This document shows, piece after piece, positions 51,314-59,791 of a stretch of 64,000 nucleotides of DNA. Under the pieces are notes generated by a model that saw only the letters and a list, made by a program, of their open reading frames with translations, was not told the DNA's origin and searched no databases. Made by a program: the position numbers and the translations under genes. This DNA comes from Paenibacillus aceris (lineage in GTDB: Bacteria; Bacillota; Bacilli; Paenibacillales; NBRC-103111). The stretch's first letter is position 1. Every line of letters starts with the position of its first letter. The stretch lies in contig NZ_JAGGKV010000017.1 in NCBI RefSeq assembly GCF_017874035.1, positions 87,329-151,328 of the forward strand. The letters run 5' to 3'.

Positions 51314-51847
51314 TCAACCGACTGCGTTCGCCGTTAGTTCTGCGCTGTCATATCTGCTTTCGTCTGCGTTCAATAATCCATCATTCCGTATGATTCTTCT
51401 AATTAAACCTACAAATCCCCGAATTGTAAATAACGTGAAATTGAGCGATGCAAAAGTATGCAGGACTGACCATGAATTCCATTTAAATAGTTTGGTTTTC
51501 TTCTCTAGAGCCCACTGCAATAAAGACATTGGGATACTAAAATAGAGACTTCTGGTTAGTAATTCCAAGGGTTTGCTGTTATAGGTCGTTCTTACCCAAA
51601 TTACACTTAACAGGGGATAAAATAAGAAGTCGTACAAAATATTCGCATCAAAGGTTCTGGGAAACGGACGTTCAGGATAGGCAATCTTCTTCTTTTTGAT
51701 AAAGTAGGAATCTAAAGCCACTGAGAGCACGCCTTTTGCAAAAAATACGATTAAAAGCATAAGCAAGTTTTTACGTTTTAAAACAAAGGGGACTGAGGCT
51801 GCGGAAGCCAGAAACAGCGCCCTTAACAGCAGTTTTTCCAACGTCAT
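51314..51847 (-). CDS. CBO0543-like membrane protein
   Basis: A 177-residue protein with four or more predicted membrane segments (for example LLIVFFAKGVLSVALDSYFI and ILYDFLFYPLLSVIW) separated by short basic loops. The spacing and the NILYDFLFYP segment fit the CBO0543 family of small membrane proteins found in spore-forming Firmicutes, function unknown. It stands alone, convergent with nothing, between the MFS promoter region and the glmS terminator. Confidence 0.75.
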   Translation of the reverse strand: MTLEKLLLRALFLASAASVPFVLKRKNLLMLLIVFFAKGVLSVALDSYFIKKKKIAYPERPFPRTFDANILYDFLFYPLLSVIWVRTTYNSKPLELLTRSLYFSIPMSLLQWALEKKTKLFKWNSWSVLHTFASLNFTLFTIRGFVGLIRRIIRNDGLLNADESRYDSAELTANAVG

Positions 51848-52116
51848 TACCTCCTCGTAGTGTAAATCTCCTACCCGTAGTTTGCTATCAAAGGCTCATA
51901 AATATGAGCTCAGCTCTAAATAGTTTTCGCCTTCTACTGCCTGTGCTTAAAGAAGGATGGCAGCCAGTATTTAGTGCCGTGGAAGCATCCTTCCTCTTGG
52001 AACGGCCTCTTTCTCTCAGAACCTCATCGCTGCAAAGAAGGCATAAAAAAAGCAGCTGCCACAAGAAAAATCTCTGTGACAACTGCTTTCTCAGTTCGAG
52101 GACTCTATCGCTAAAA
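51848..52116. other. Intergenic stretch without recognised gene
   Basis: About 270 bases between the CBO0543-like gene and the glmS terminator. An interrupted hairpin (AAAGCAG near 52049 and CTGCTTT near 52082) is the only structure seen. A 64-codon leftward frame has no ribosome binding site and is not accepted. Confidence 0.5.
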
Positions 52117-52158
52117 TAAAAAAGTCCCGATGAATGATAAGTTCATCGGCATCGGGAC
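52117..52158 (-). terminator. Intrinsic terminator after glmS
   Basis: GTCCCGAT/ATCGGGAC arms continuing into GATGAA/TTCATC. Read leftwards it ends in a T6 run, 23 bases past the glmS stop. Confidence 0.92.
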
Positions 52159-52180
52159 CGGACCAACTGTCATCTCAACC

Positions 52181-54010
52181 TTACTCCACCGTCACACTTT
52201 TCGCCAAGTTCCGCGGCTTATCAACATCATTCCCACGCGCCAAGGACGCATAGTAAGATAGCAGCTGCAGCGGAATTACCGATAATGCAGGCGAAAGAAT
52301 ATCCAGCGTCTTCGGAATCACAAACGTGCTGTCCACAGACTTCTGCAGCTCAAGCTCGCCTTCAACGGCAATACCTAACACATTCGCGCCGCGCGCTTTA
52401 ACTTCTTTAATATTGCTAACTGTTTTCTCAAGCAATTCATGCTGAGTACCGAGCGCAATCACAGGAATGCCATCCTCAATCAGCGCCAGCGTACCGTGCT
52501 TCAACTCACCTGCTGCATAAGCTTCAGAGTGAATGTAGGAGATCTCTTTCAGCTTCAGTGAGCCTTCCAGTGCCACGGCATAATCCAAGCCTCTGCCAAT
52601 GAAGAAGAGGTTGTCATGCTTAGCTATCTCTTCCGCTACGGCTTTCAAATCTTCAGCTTGCGCAAGAATCTCTTCTACTTGGGCTGGCAGCTCTTTCAAA
52701 GCTGTAATCATCTCGGCGATTTCCGCTTCCGTTTGCGTGCCGAGTGTTTGCGCCAAATGAATACCAAGCAGATAGAAAGCAATTAACTGCGAAGTGTAAG
52801 CTTTTGTTGAAGCAACAGCAATCTCAGGCCCAGCCCAAGTTGTAATAATATCATTCGCTTCGCGAGCAACGGAACTTCCGACCACGTTTGTTATCGCCAG
52901 AACGTGCGCGCCGCAACGCTTCGCTTCGCGAAGGGCTGCCAGCGTATCTGCGGTTTCACCGGATTGGCTAACCACAATCACAAGGGTATCTTTTGTAATA
53001 ATCGGGGAACGATAACGGTATTCGGAAGCAACATCCGTTTCAACCGGTATACGTGCCATTTTCTCAATGACGTATTTCCCAACCATACCTGCATGATACG
53101 CTGTACCACAAGCAACAATATGCACACGGCTGATATTGCGAATCGCTTCAGCTGTGATCGTCAGCTCGTTCAGTGCTACTTGACGGCCATTTGGCGCAAT
53201 ACGGCTGCCCATCGTATCACGGTAGGCTTTCGGTTGATCATAGATTTCTTTCAACATAAAGTGATCAAATCCGGCTTTTTCCGCCGTAACAATGTCCCAA
53301 TCGACATGAAACATTTCCCTGGAAATAAAATTCCCTTCCAAAGTCATTAATTCGACACCATCACGCGTCAATAGCGCCATTTCGCCATCGTTGAGAATAA
53401 ACACATTTCGCGTATATTCGAGAATAGCCGGAATATCAGAGCCAATGAAGTTCTCGCCTTCACCAATACCGATAATCAACGGGCTAGCTTGACGTACCGC
53501 AACTAGACGATCCGGTTCATACTCCGTCAGTACACCCAGTGCAAACGCGCCTGTCATTTGTTTTACAGCTTTTTGCACGGCTTTAAGAATGTCGCCTTCG
53601 TATAAGTCAGCAATTAGGTGCGAAATCACTTCCGTGTCTGTTTCCGAGACAAACTGATGGCCTTTAGCCGTTAGTTCTTCCTTCAAAGTAATGTAATTTT
53701 CGATGATCCCGTTATGCACAACGGAGAACTTCAGTGAATTGTCCGTATGCGGGTGTGAATTCACATCCGATGGTTTACCGTGTGTCGCCCAACGGGTATG
53801 TCCGATCCCAACGCTTCCGTTCAGAGGGGTCTCCTCCAGCTTGGATTCAAGATTCGCGATGCGGCCCTTTGCCTTCTTAATTTCCAGTCCGTTTGCCGTA
53901 TATACAGCTACACCTGCAGAGTCATAGCCCCGATATTCGAGCTTTTTCAGCCCTTCCAGCAAAATTTCCTGAGAATTACGCTTTCCAATATAACCAACGA
54001 TTCCGCACAT
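52181..54010 (-). CDS. glmS: Glutamine-fructose-6-phosphate aminotransferase (isomerizing)
   Basis: A 609-residue enzyme that makes glucosamine-6-phosphate, the first step to UDP-GlcNAc for the cell wall. The class II amidotransferase domain begins with the catalytic cysteine (MCGIVGYIG). Two SIS isomerase domains follow (VVSQSGETADTLAALREAK, FIGRGLDYAVALEGSLKLKE), and the C-terminus DKPRNLAKSVTVE is canonical. GGAGGT lies before the ATG at 54010, so an upstream extension of 13 codons is rejected. Expression is controlled by the ribozyme in its leader. Confidence 0.97.
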   Translation of the reverse strand: MCGIVGYIGKRNSQEILLEGLKKLEYRGYDSAGVAVYTANGLEIKKAKGRIANLESKLEETPLNGSVGIGHTRWATHGKPSDVNSHPHTDNSLKFSVVHNGIIENYITLKEELTAKGHQFVSETDTEVISHLIADLYEGDILKAVQKAVKQMTGAFALGVLTEYEPDRLVAVRQASPLIIGIGEGENFIGSDIPAILEYTRNVFILNDGEMALLTRDGVELMTLEGNFISREMFHVDWDIVTAEKAGFDHFMLKEIYDQPKAYRDTMGSRIAPNGRQVALNELTITAEAIRNISRVHIVACGTAYHAGMVGKYVIEKMARIPVETDVASEYRYRSPIITKDTLVIVVSQSGETADTLAALREAKRCGAHVLAITNVVGSSVAREANDIITTWAGPEIAVASTKAYTSQLIAFYLLGIHLAQTLGTQTEAEIAEMITALKELPAQVEEILAQAEDLKAVAEEIAKHDNLFFIGRGLDYAVALEGSLKLKEISYIHSEAYAAGELKHGTLALIEDGIPVIALGTQHELLEKTVSNIKEVKARGANVLGIAVEGELELQKSVDSTFVIPKTLDILSPALSVIPLQLLSYYASLARGNDVDKPRNLAKSVTVE

Positions 54011-54161
54011 AGTGTAGTACCTCCATAGTTTTATGAGCCTCTTCAACAAGGGCTATTTTTCAAAGAACTTTTCAAATAAAAACCGTAAAAATTGCATACC
54101 AAAAAACATTATATAAACGAAAACCCATAAATTCACATGAAAAAATAAGGGATATTGGATA

Positions 54162-54325
54162 CTTGTCAGCCCGGTCGCCCAAGCGTTTTTGCTCTCCAAC
54201 TTAACGGCACTCCTCATGCCGGAAGGTCCCCGCCGAATGTTTCGAACACCTTCACCTCGTCAACTCACCTGCGTAGTAGTAGCTTTAACTACTTTTCCGT
54301 CCCGCCTGCGAGTTCTGGCGCTATT
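54162..54325 (-). ncRNA. glmS: glmS ribozyme/riboswitch
   Basis: Leftward strand. The cleavage site is in the sequence TA-GCGCCAGAACT, with G+1 at 54321. The conserved core follows: GTTGACGAGGTGAAGGT, TTCGAAACATTCGGCGGGG, CCTTCCGGCATGAGG and AGTGCCGTTAAG. These are the hallmark helices of the glucosamine-6-phosphate-activated self-cleaving ribozyme. An extra AGTAG/CTACT hairpin extends the first helical arm. About 150 bases of AT-rich leader separate it from glmS. Binding of GlcN6P triggers cleavage, after which RNase J degrades the message in B. subtilis. Confidence 0.96.
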
Positions 54326-54371
54326 TGTATATAAACAACCTCTATCCTGCCTTTCCTTCTTAAGTAAATAC

Positions 54372-54400
54372 ATCATATTCATTTTTCAGCCATCGTGCAA
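54372..54400 (-). promoter_or_regulatory. glmS promoter
   Basis: Leftward TTGCAC (54400-54395) and TATGAT (54377-54372) with a 17-base spacer. Transcription would start near 54365, about 44 bases before the ribozyme cleavage site. The remaining 160 bases back to the glmM stop show no other feature. Confidence 0.65.
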
Positions 54401-54561
54401 CTTATTTTTTCTATCAAAATCCCCATTTTCGCCCAGAATAAACGCACATAAGCGCGTAAAAGCACGAAAGGGGCACTTATAATATCCCCAAAAAGTAAAG
54501 CGAGCCTCAAATCTAGAGAACTCCCGTTACTTTCCGGGGATCATAATACGGCTTCCAGCCT

Positions 54562-55902
54562 CTATACCAATTGCTCTTGAATTACTTTCGCAATATCATG
54601 CACATAGGCTTCAACTTGCTCCTTGTCCGGCCCTTCAGCCATGACGCGGATTAACGATTCCGTACCTGAAGGACGTACCAGCACGCGGCCGTTATCTCCA
54701 AGCTCATCTTCCACTTTACGAATCGCATCTTCAATAACTGCATTATTCTTCAGCTTGCTCTTATCTGCCACACGGACATTCACGAGCAATTGCGGGAATT
54801 TACGCATAATTCCTTTTAAGTCACTCAGCTTACGTCCCGATGCTACGATTGTATTCACCAGCTGCAAAGCTGTAAGGATACCATCTCCGGTCGAGATGTA
54901 ATCAAGGAAAATGACATGCCCTGATTGCTCTCCGCCTAAGTTATAGCCGCCTTTACGCATCTCTTCCATCACGTAGCGGTCGCCTACCGCCGTTTGCAGT
55001 GCCTTAAGCCCTGCTTTTTCAATCCCTTTGAAAAAGCCGATATTCGCCATCACCGTCGTCACAATCGTGCCGTGATTCAGCTTGCCTGCGCGGTTCAGCG
55101 CATCGCCCAGAATGCTCAGGATGAAGTCGCCGTCGACCTCCTCGCCTTTCTCATCGATCGCGATCAAACGATCCGCGTCGCCGTCAAAAGCAAGCCCGAT
55201 GGCTGCGCCATGTCTCACCACTTCTTCGCGAAGCTTCTCAGGGTGCGTGGAGCCACATTCATCGTTGATATTGCGACCATTAGGCTCAGCGCCAATGGTG
55301 ATGACTTCCGCTCCCAACTCGCGGAAGATCATAGGTGCCAGCTCGAAGGCTGAGCCATTCGCGCAGTCAAGCACAACCTTGTATCCGGCGAAAGACTCGG
55401 ATACCGTCTCTTTCAAAAACGCCAGGTAGGCAAGCTTCGCATCCGGGCTATCTGAAACCGTACCGATCTCACCGCCAACCGGGCGAGGCAGTTCATCTAC
55501 AGCAGCGTCTAGCAGCTGCTCAATTTCAAGCTCCGTCTCATCAAGCAGCTTGAAGCCGTCGCCCCCAAAAAACTTGATGCCATTATCCTCAACTGGATTA
55601 TGGGAAGCGGAAATCATAACGCCCGCATCCGCTCCGAGCTTCTTCGTTAAAAAGGCAACTGCAGGCGTGCTGACAACACCAATGCGAATAACCTCGACAC
55701 CAATAGACAATAGCCCTGCTACGAGGGAAGCTTCCAGCATTGGACCCGAGATGCGTGTATCTCTCCCGATAACGACTTTCGGATGCTTGGCCTGTCTCGT
55801 TAATACATAACCGCCACAGCGGCCAACCTTATAAGCTAATTCTGGTGTTAGCTCGCCATTCGCGACGCCGCGCACACCATCCGTACCAAAATATTTCCCC
55901 AT
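54562..55902 (-). CDS. glmM: Phosphoglucosamine mutase
   Basis: A 446-residue alpha-D-phosphohexomutase converting GlcN-6-P to GlcN-1-P. The active-site serine is S100 in ISASHNPVEDNG. The metal-binding loop is FDGDADRLI near residues 240-248. The sugar loop GGEQSGHVIF and phosphate loop VRPSGTESLIRVM follow. It lies 30 bases after cdaR. In other Firmicutes GlmM binds CdaA and inhibits c-di-AMP synthesis, so the gene order has regulatory meaning. Confidence 0.97.
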   Translation of the reverse strand: MGKYFGTDGVRGVANGELTPELAYKVGRCGGYVLTRQAKHPKVVIGRDTRISGPMLEASLVAGLLSIGVEVIRIGVVSTPAVAFLTKKLGADAGVMISASHNPVEDNGIKFFGGDGFKLLDETELEIEQLLDAAVDELPRPVGGEIGTVSDSPDAKLAYLAFLKETVSESFAGYKVVLDCANGSAFELAPMIFRELGAEVITIGAEPNGRNINDECGSTHPEKLREEVVRHGAAIGLAFDGDADRLIAIDEKGEEVDGDFILSILGDALNRAGKLNHGTIVTTVMANIGFFKGIEKAGLKALQTAVGDRYVMEEMRKGGYNLGGEQSGHVIFLDYISTGDGILTALQLVNTIVASGRKLSDLKGIMRKFPQLLVNVRVADKSKLKNNAVIEDAIRKVEDELGDNGRVLVRPSGTESLIRVMAEGPDKEQVEAYVHDIAKVIQEQLV

Positions 55903-55931
55903 GTCTCTATTCTCCTCTTTTTCTCATCCCA

Positions 55932-57191
55932 TTATGGATTTGCTGCTTTTACTGCTGTGTTTGCTGCTGCTTTCTCACTGATTTCTACTGTCGCCTTCAC
56001 TTCTTGCGGCAATCCAAGCTTCACATACGTTGGAAGATTCAAGGCAACCTTCAGTTCATGCTTCCCTGGCGGTAAATTACTCACATCCAGAATAGCTTGA
56101 ACATCCTGCACTTTCATTTGTTCAATGATGGCAGGAGCCCCCTCAACCGTGATGTTCAGCTGCGCAGATTCCGGCGTTGTTACTTTCGTTACGTAGTTCT
56201 CATTTGCACCGATGATGGTAATCGGGACATTCTCCAACGCCCTGGTTATAGACGGAACAATCTCCACCTTCACCGAGACTTTGGCAGGATCCAGTTGTGT
56301 TACCTTATTCCTCAAAGGAATGTCCAGTGAATATTCTTTCGTTTCTTTGATGTCTTGTATGTTCAGCTGCGGACCTTGATAGAACTCCAACCGATCCACA
56401 ACATCTTGCGTACCGTAAACGGTGACCTTGTCAGGATTTTGCGTGACCATTGAGATCGCGAATCCTTTCGGAGGCTCTCCGCTAATCTTGAGTTGCAACG
56501 GTATGGTCTGGAACGGACTTGTAATCGGAACCTCGACATCCACTACCGAAGGATTCATATTCACGGCCACTTCTTTGCCGTCTTTGTCAAAGGCTTGCAG
56601 CTTAACCTGCTTCGTAACGGCAGACTGAGCCTTATCAACGGATACTTCGCCGCGTACATTCTCGATCTGCTCGAGCTTGCTCGTCTGCGCAGTAATATAC
56701 ACCTTGTTCGGCTTCACAATCGGCTGACCGGCTTTAAGCCCTGCTGACGGTGTGCCTTTGACATTAATGACAACGGGCACTTCTTTCATTTGCAGCTCTT
56801 CAATGATCACATGGACAGTTCTAGGAACGATTTGCACTTCGACATCCGTTGGAAACCCTACCGGCTTCAGCGCAAGCTGATGATCCCCTTTGCCTACTTG
56901 GGTCAAATCAAGCTCAATTTGATACGTATTGCTAGCTGTTACCTTCTTCACGGCAGACTCTTTGCCGCTCAGGATGATCTGCACATTCGCTGGAGACATC
57001 GACGAGATATGATAATGAGTTTCATCGTATTTCGTTGTAATGGCCACATTATTAATCGTTTCTTCCCGTTGTCTGAGAGGTGAACTTCCCGATATATTCG
57101 TCTCCTCCATATGCACAACAACCCATAGCAAAATACTAATTACAAGCGCGACAATGCGCACAACATTCGTATTACGTAACCATTTATCCAT
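55932..57191 (-). CDS. cdaR: CdaR, regulator of diadenylate cyclase (YbbR domains)
   Basis: A 419-residue single-pass protein. The membrane helix near residues 9-26 (VVRIVALVISILLWVVVHM) is followed by four YbbR repeats on the outer face, separated at roughly 90-residue intervals, and a short alanine-rich tail. CdaR modulates CdaA activity. It overlaps cdaA by eight bases, indicating coupled translation. Confidence 0.94.
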   Translation of the reverse strand: MDKWLRNTNVVRIVALVISILLWVVVHMEETNISGSSPLRQREETINNVAITTKYDETHYHISSMSPANVQIILSGKESAVKKVTASNTYQIELDLTQVGKGDHQLALKPVGFPTDVEVQIVPRTVHVIIEELQMKEVPVVINVKGTPSAGLKAGQPIVKPNKVYITAQTSKLEQIENVRGEVSVDKAQSAVTKQVKLQAFDKDGKEVAVNMNPSVVDVEVPITSPFQTIPLQLKISGEPPKGFAISMVTQNPDKVTVYGTQDVVDRLEFYQGPQLNIQDIKETKEYSLDIPLRNKVTQLDPAKVSVKVEIVPSITRALENVPITIIGANENYVTKVTTPESAQLNITVEGAPAIIEQMKVQDVQAILDVSNLPPGKHELKVALNLPTYVKLGLPQEVKATVEISEKAAANTAVKAANP

Positions 57192-57999
57192 TCGAACGGC
57201 CCCTCCATTTCAAGAAAGGGTTTTTCTCATTCGTTTTCGCCTTTGGCTTAAGCTCTTCGAACAATTTCGCGATCAAGGATTCCTCTTTAATATCCCGCAC
57301 AATGTGACCGTTCATCGTCAAAGAGATCTGACCGGTCTCCTCGGACACAATGATGCACATCGCATCTGAGACCTCGCTCATCCCAATAGCGGCGCGATGA
57401 CGCGTGCCAAGCTCCTTGGAGATGAATGGATTTTCAGACAAAGGCAAGTAACAGCCTGCAGCCATAAGTTGCCCTTGTCGAATAATCACGGCTCCATCAT
57501 GCAGAGGTGTATTGGGTATAAAAATATTAATCAACAGCTCCGCGCTGATCTTGCTCTCTATCGCAATACCGGACTCCACGTAATCTGTCAGGCCGGTCTC
57601 TTTCTCAAAAACAATTAAAGCCCCTATCTTTCTTTTGGCCAAATAATTCGCAGCCCGTATCACTTCACTGATCCGTTTGTTTACATCCTGATCTTCTTCG
57701 CTTGAGGAGCGGCTAAACAGCTTCCCGCGGCCTAATTGCTCTAAGGCTCGTCTTAGCTCAGGTTGAAAAATAATAATAACGCCCAAAACCCCAAACGTAA
57801 AGGTTTGATTCATCATCCACTGCAGCGTACTGAGTTTAAACCAAATACTAAATACCCATGTAATGACGACAACAAGAATACCCTTCATGAGCTGAATGGC
57901 CCTTGTCCCACGCACCAACAGGATCAGTTTATAAATCACATAGCTAACGATCAGAATATCAACGATATCCTTAGCCGAGATGCTCGTGAGTAAGTCCAT
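57184..57999 (-). CDS. cdaA: Diadenylate cyclase CdaA (c-di-AMP synthase)
   Basis: A 271-residue membrane enzyme. Three N-terminal helices (about residues 10-80) precede the DAC catalytic domain. The conserved DGA (168-170, in PLHDGAVIIR) and RHR (200-202, in GTRHRAAIG) are intact. It condenses two ATP into c-di-AMP, which controls potassium and osmolyte uptake. The product connects this operon to the riboswitch at 28571 and to KimA and KdpD, about 26-40 kb away. Confidence 0.96.
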   Translation of the reverse strand: MDLLTSISAKDIVDILIVSYVIYKLILLVRGTRAIQLMKGILVVVITWVFSIWFKLSTLQWMMNQTFTFGVLGVIIIFQPELRRALEQLGRGKLFSRSSSEEDQDVNKRISEVIRAANYLAKRKIGALIVFEKETGLTDYVESGIAIESKISAELLINIFIPNTPLHDGAVIIRQGQLMAAGCYLPLSENPFISKELGTRHRAAIGMSEVSDAMCIIVSEETGQISLTMNGHIVRDIKEESLIAKLFEELKPKAKTNEKNPFLKWRGRSNG

Positions 58000-58130
58000 T
58001 TATTATTCTCCCCCAGGCGACTGAACACAGTGATCTCTCTATACCTAGAATCATAACATAATCCTAGGTATACTTCTATTTTTCTCTCTTTATCTGAGTG
58101 TTTCCAAGTTGATTTGGTTCAATGTACCTA

Positions 58131-58173
58131 AAAAAAAACGTCCCCTTCGGCTCAAAGCCAATGGAAGACGTTT
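58131..58173 (-). terminator. Intrinsic terminator between rsiW and cdaA
   Basis: AACGTC/GACGTT outer stem with TTGGCTT/GAGCCGA inner stem. Read leftwards it ends in a run of nine T, five bases past the rsiW stop. It uncouples sigW-rsiW from cdaA transcription. Confidence 0.9.
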
Positions 58174-58177
58174 CAAA

Positions 58178-58783
58178 CTAATTCGAGAGCATCCCGACGA
58201 ATTCTCCTAATTTATACCAAACCCAACCTATTGCTTCATTCACCTGTGTAACTTGCCCCGAAATGTGCGCGGTGGAAGCCAAATTAAGTGTGCCGTCAAT
58301 AACAGTTAAATTCCCTGTTACATCGCCTTCCACCTTCAAGGTTCCACGTTGTACAACGAGATCTCCTTGCACTGTATGGCCCTGCGGTACAATAACGGTA
58401 TCCCCTTGGATAATCACATCCTGAAGATTGCTTCCCTTGACCATCAAATTGGTATCATCATTCCACATGGACATGAAGCTACCGAACATGACAGCACCGA
58501 AGACAACAGCTACCGATCCTGCAGGATGCCTGCGAATAAAGTCCATCCAGCCATTTTTTTGCTTCATTGGAGGCAGTCCGCTCATAATCTGTGCAGTCAG
58601 CGTATCAGAAGCTCTCACAGGAGGAAGCATTCTAACAAACGCATCTGTTTTCTCTAATTGTTTGAATAAAGCATGACAGTTCTGACAAGCAATCAGATGT
58701 TCCTTTAACAGCCGAGAATCCGATCCTTGCAAATCGCCGTCTAGATATTCATGTATGAGCGGGAGGGCTTCTTTGCAGTTCAT
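58178..58783 (-). CDS. rsiW: Anti-sigma-W factor RsiW
   Basis: A 201-residue anti-sigma factor. The cytoplasmic zinc-binding ZAS motif is H29-x3-C33-x2-C36. One membrane helix lies near residues 90-110. The outer domain (about 125-190) contains beta-strand repeats such as GDTVIVPQGHTVQGDLVV that resemble a small bactofilin-like right-handed helix. That differs from what I recall of the B. subtilis protein. Regulated proteolysis would release SigW under envelope stress. Confidence 0.9.
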   Translation of the reverse strand: MNCKEALPLIHEYLDGDLQGSDSRLLKEHLIACQNCHALFKQLEKTDAFVRMLPPVRASDTLTAQIMSGLPPMKQKNGWMDFIRRHPAGSVAVVFGAVMFGSFMSMWNDDTNLMVKGSNLQDVIIQGDTVIVPQGHTVQGDLVVQRGTLKVEGDVTGNLTVIDGTLNLASTAHISGQVTQVNEAIGWVWYKLGEFVGMLSN

Positions 58784-58852
58784 CGGCCAGCCACCCCTTT
58801 CTTAGACTTTTGCATGTTGTGGAATACCATACGTATGGAATTCAAATATGTT

Positions 58853-59476
58853 TCAACGTGGAACAGGATTTGTGTTGGCATCTTTTTCCTCCTGCTCTAG
58901 CCTTTTACGCAAGTATTCTCGACCTCGATGTACACGCGTTTTAATCGTCGTTACTGGCATTTCAAGCACCTCAGAAATCTCCTGAAGGGACATATCCTGC
59001 AGATAACGCAAAATGACGATTGATTTATATTTTTCCGGTAACGTATCAATGGCATTACGTATTTGCTCCTGTGTCTCAGACACAATAATTTGCTTCTCAG
59101 GCGTGTCTTCATGACTAGGCAGCAGCGCATAATAGTCATTGCCTTCTCCGTCCGGCATTTCCGCATCTAAGGAGTACGTATTCTTTCTTCTGCGCAGCTT
59201 GTCAATACACAGATTCGTCCCTATCCGAAAAATCCAGGTTGAAAACTTCTGATTCTCATCATATCGGTGCAAATTTGTATATACCCGCAAGAACGTCTCC
59301 TGCACCGCATCCTCGGCTTCTTGTTTGTTATTCAGCATACGGTAAGCCAAGTGAAAGATCTTATCCTTATAGAGCTCTACAAGCTCTGCAAAAGCATTCC
59401 GATCCCCATTCCTGGCTAGTTTAGCCAGACGTGCTTCAACAAAATTCAATTCGATTTCCTCCGGCTTCTTAGGCAA
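58853..59476 (-). CDS. sigW: ECF RNA polymerase sigma factor SigW
   Basis: A 207-residue ECF sigma factor. Region 2 contains LVELYKDKIFHLAYRML and DAVQETFLRVYTNL, with the -10 recognition segment FSTWIFRIGTNLCIDKLRR. Region 4 contains LPEKYKSIVILRYLQDMSLQEI and the VTTIKTRVHRGRE recognition helix. Gene order with rsiW, cdaA, cdaR, glmM and glmS is as in B. subtilis. A match to its own promoter consensus lies upstream, supporting autoregulation. Confidence 0.95.
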   Translation of the reverse strand: MPKKPEEIELNFVEARLAKLARNGDRNAFAELVELYKDKIFHLAYRMLNNKQEAEDAVQETFLRVYTNLHRYDENQKFSTWIFRIGTNLCIDKLRRRKNTYSLDAEMPDGEGNDYYALLPSHEDTPEKQIIVSETQEQIRNAIDTLPEKYKSIVILRYLQDMSLQEISEVLEMPVTTIKTRVHRGREYLRKRLEQEEKDANTNPVPR

Positions 59477-59496
59477 TTCGATTCTCTTCTAATACA

Positions 59497-59522
59497 TACG
59501 CAGAAATTACACTTCGTTTTCA
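59497..59522 (-). promoter_or_regulatory. SigW-type autoregulatory promoter
   Basis: Leftward TGAAAA (59522-59517) and CGTA (59500-59497) separated by 16 bases, against the SigW consensus TGAAAC-N16-CGTA. It lies about 20 bases before the sigW start codon. The 190 bases to its right, up to the ppc terminator, show no further feature. Confidence 0.7.
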
Positions 59523-59711
59523 AAAATGAGGATGCCAACAATCATTAATCTCTTCCTTACCCATTGTAACCCATTTTCAGTCTCCCCAAAAAGTAAAAAC
59601 ACAGTGACAAGTGCCACTGGGAGTACCGCGCCGAGCCTAATAATGCTCAAATGTGCTTCCGATACTCGAAATACCGGTGCTAAATCCTACCGTAGGTACA
59701 ACTTGTATATG

Positions 59712-59758
59712 GACAAAAAGTCGAGCTGCACTCGCTATACGAGGCCCCCGACTTTGTC
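59712..59758 (-). terminator. Intrinsic terminator after ppc
   Basis: GACAAA-AGTCG/CGACT-TTGTC arms around an imperfect inner stem (CTCG/CGAG). In the leftward direction it ends in CTTTTTGTC, 34 bases past the ppc stop. Confidence 0.8.
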
Positions 59759-59791
59759 ATCCTGTCTCTTACATTATGCTCTTTTAAAGTA

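Noticed and set aside
54189..54482. 97-codon rightward frame
   Set aside because: It is antisense to the glmS ribozyme and glmS promoter and has no coding signal.
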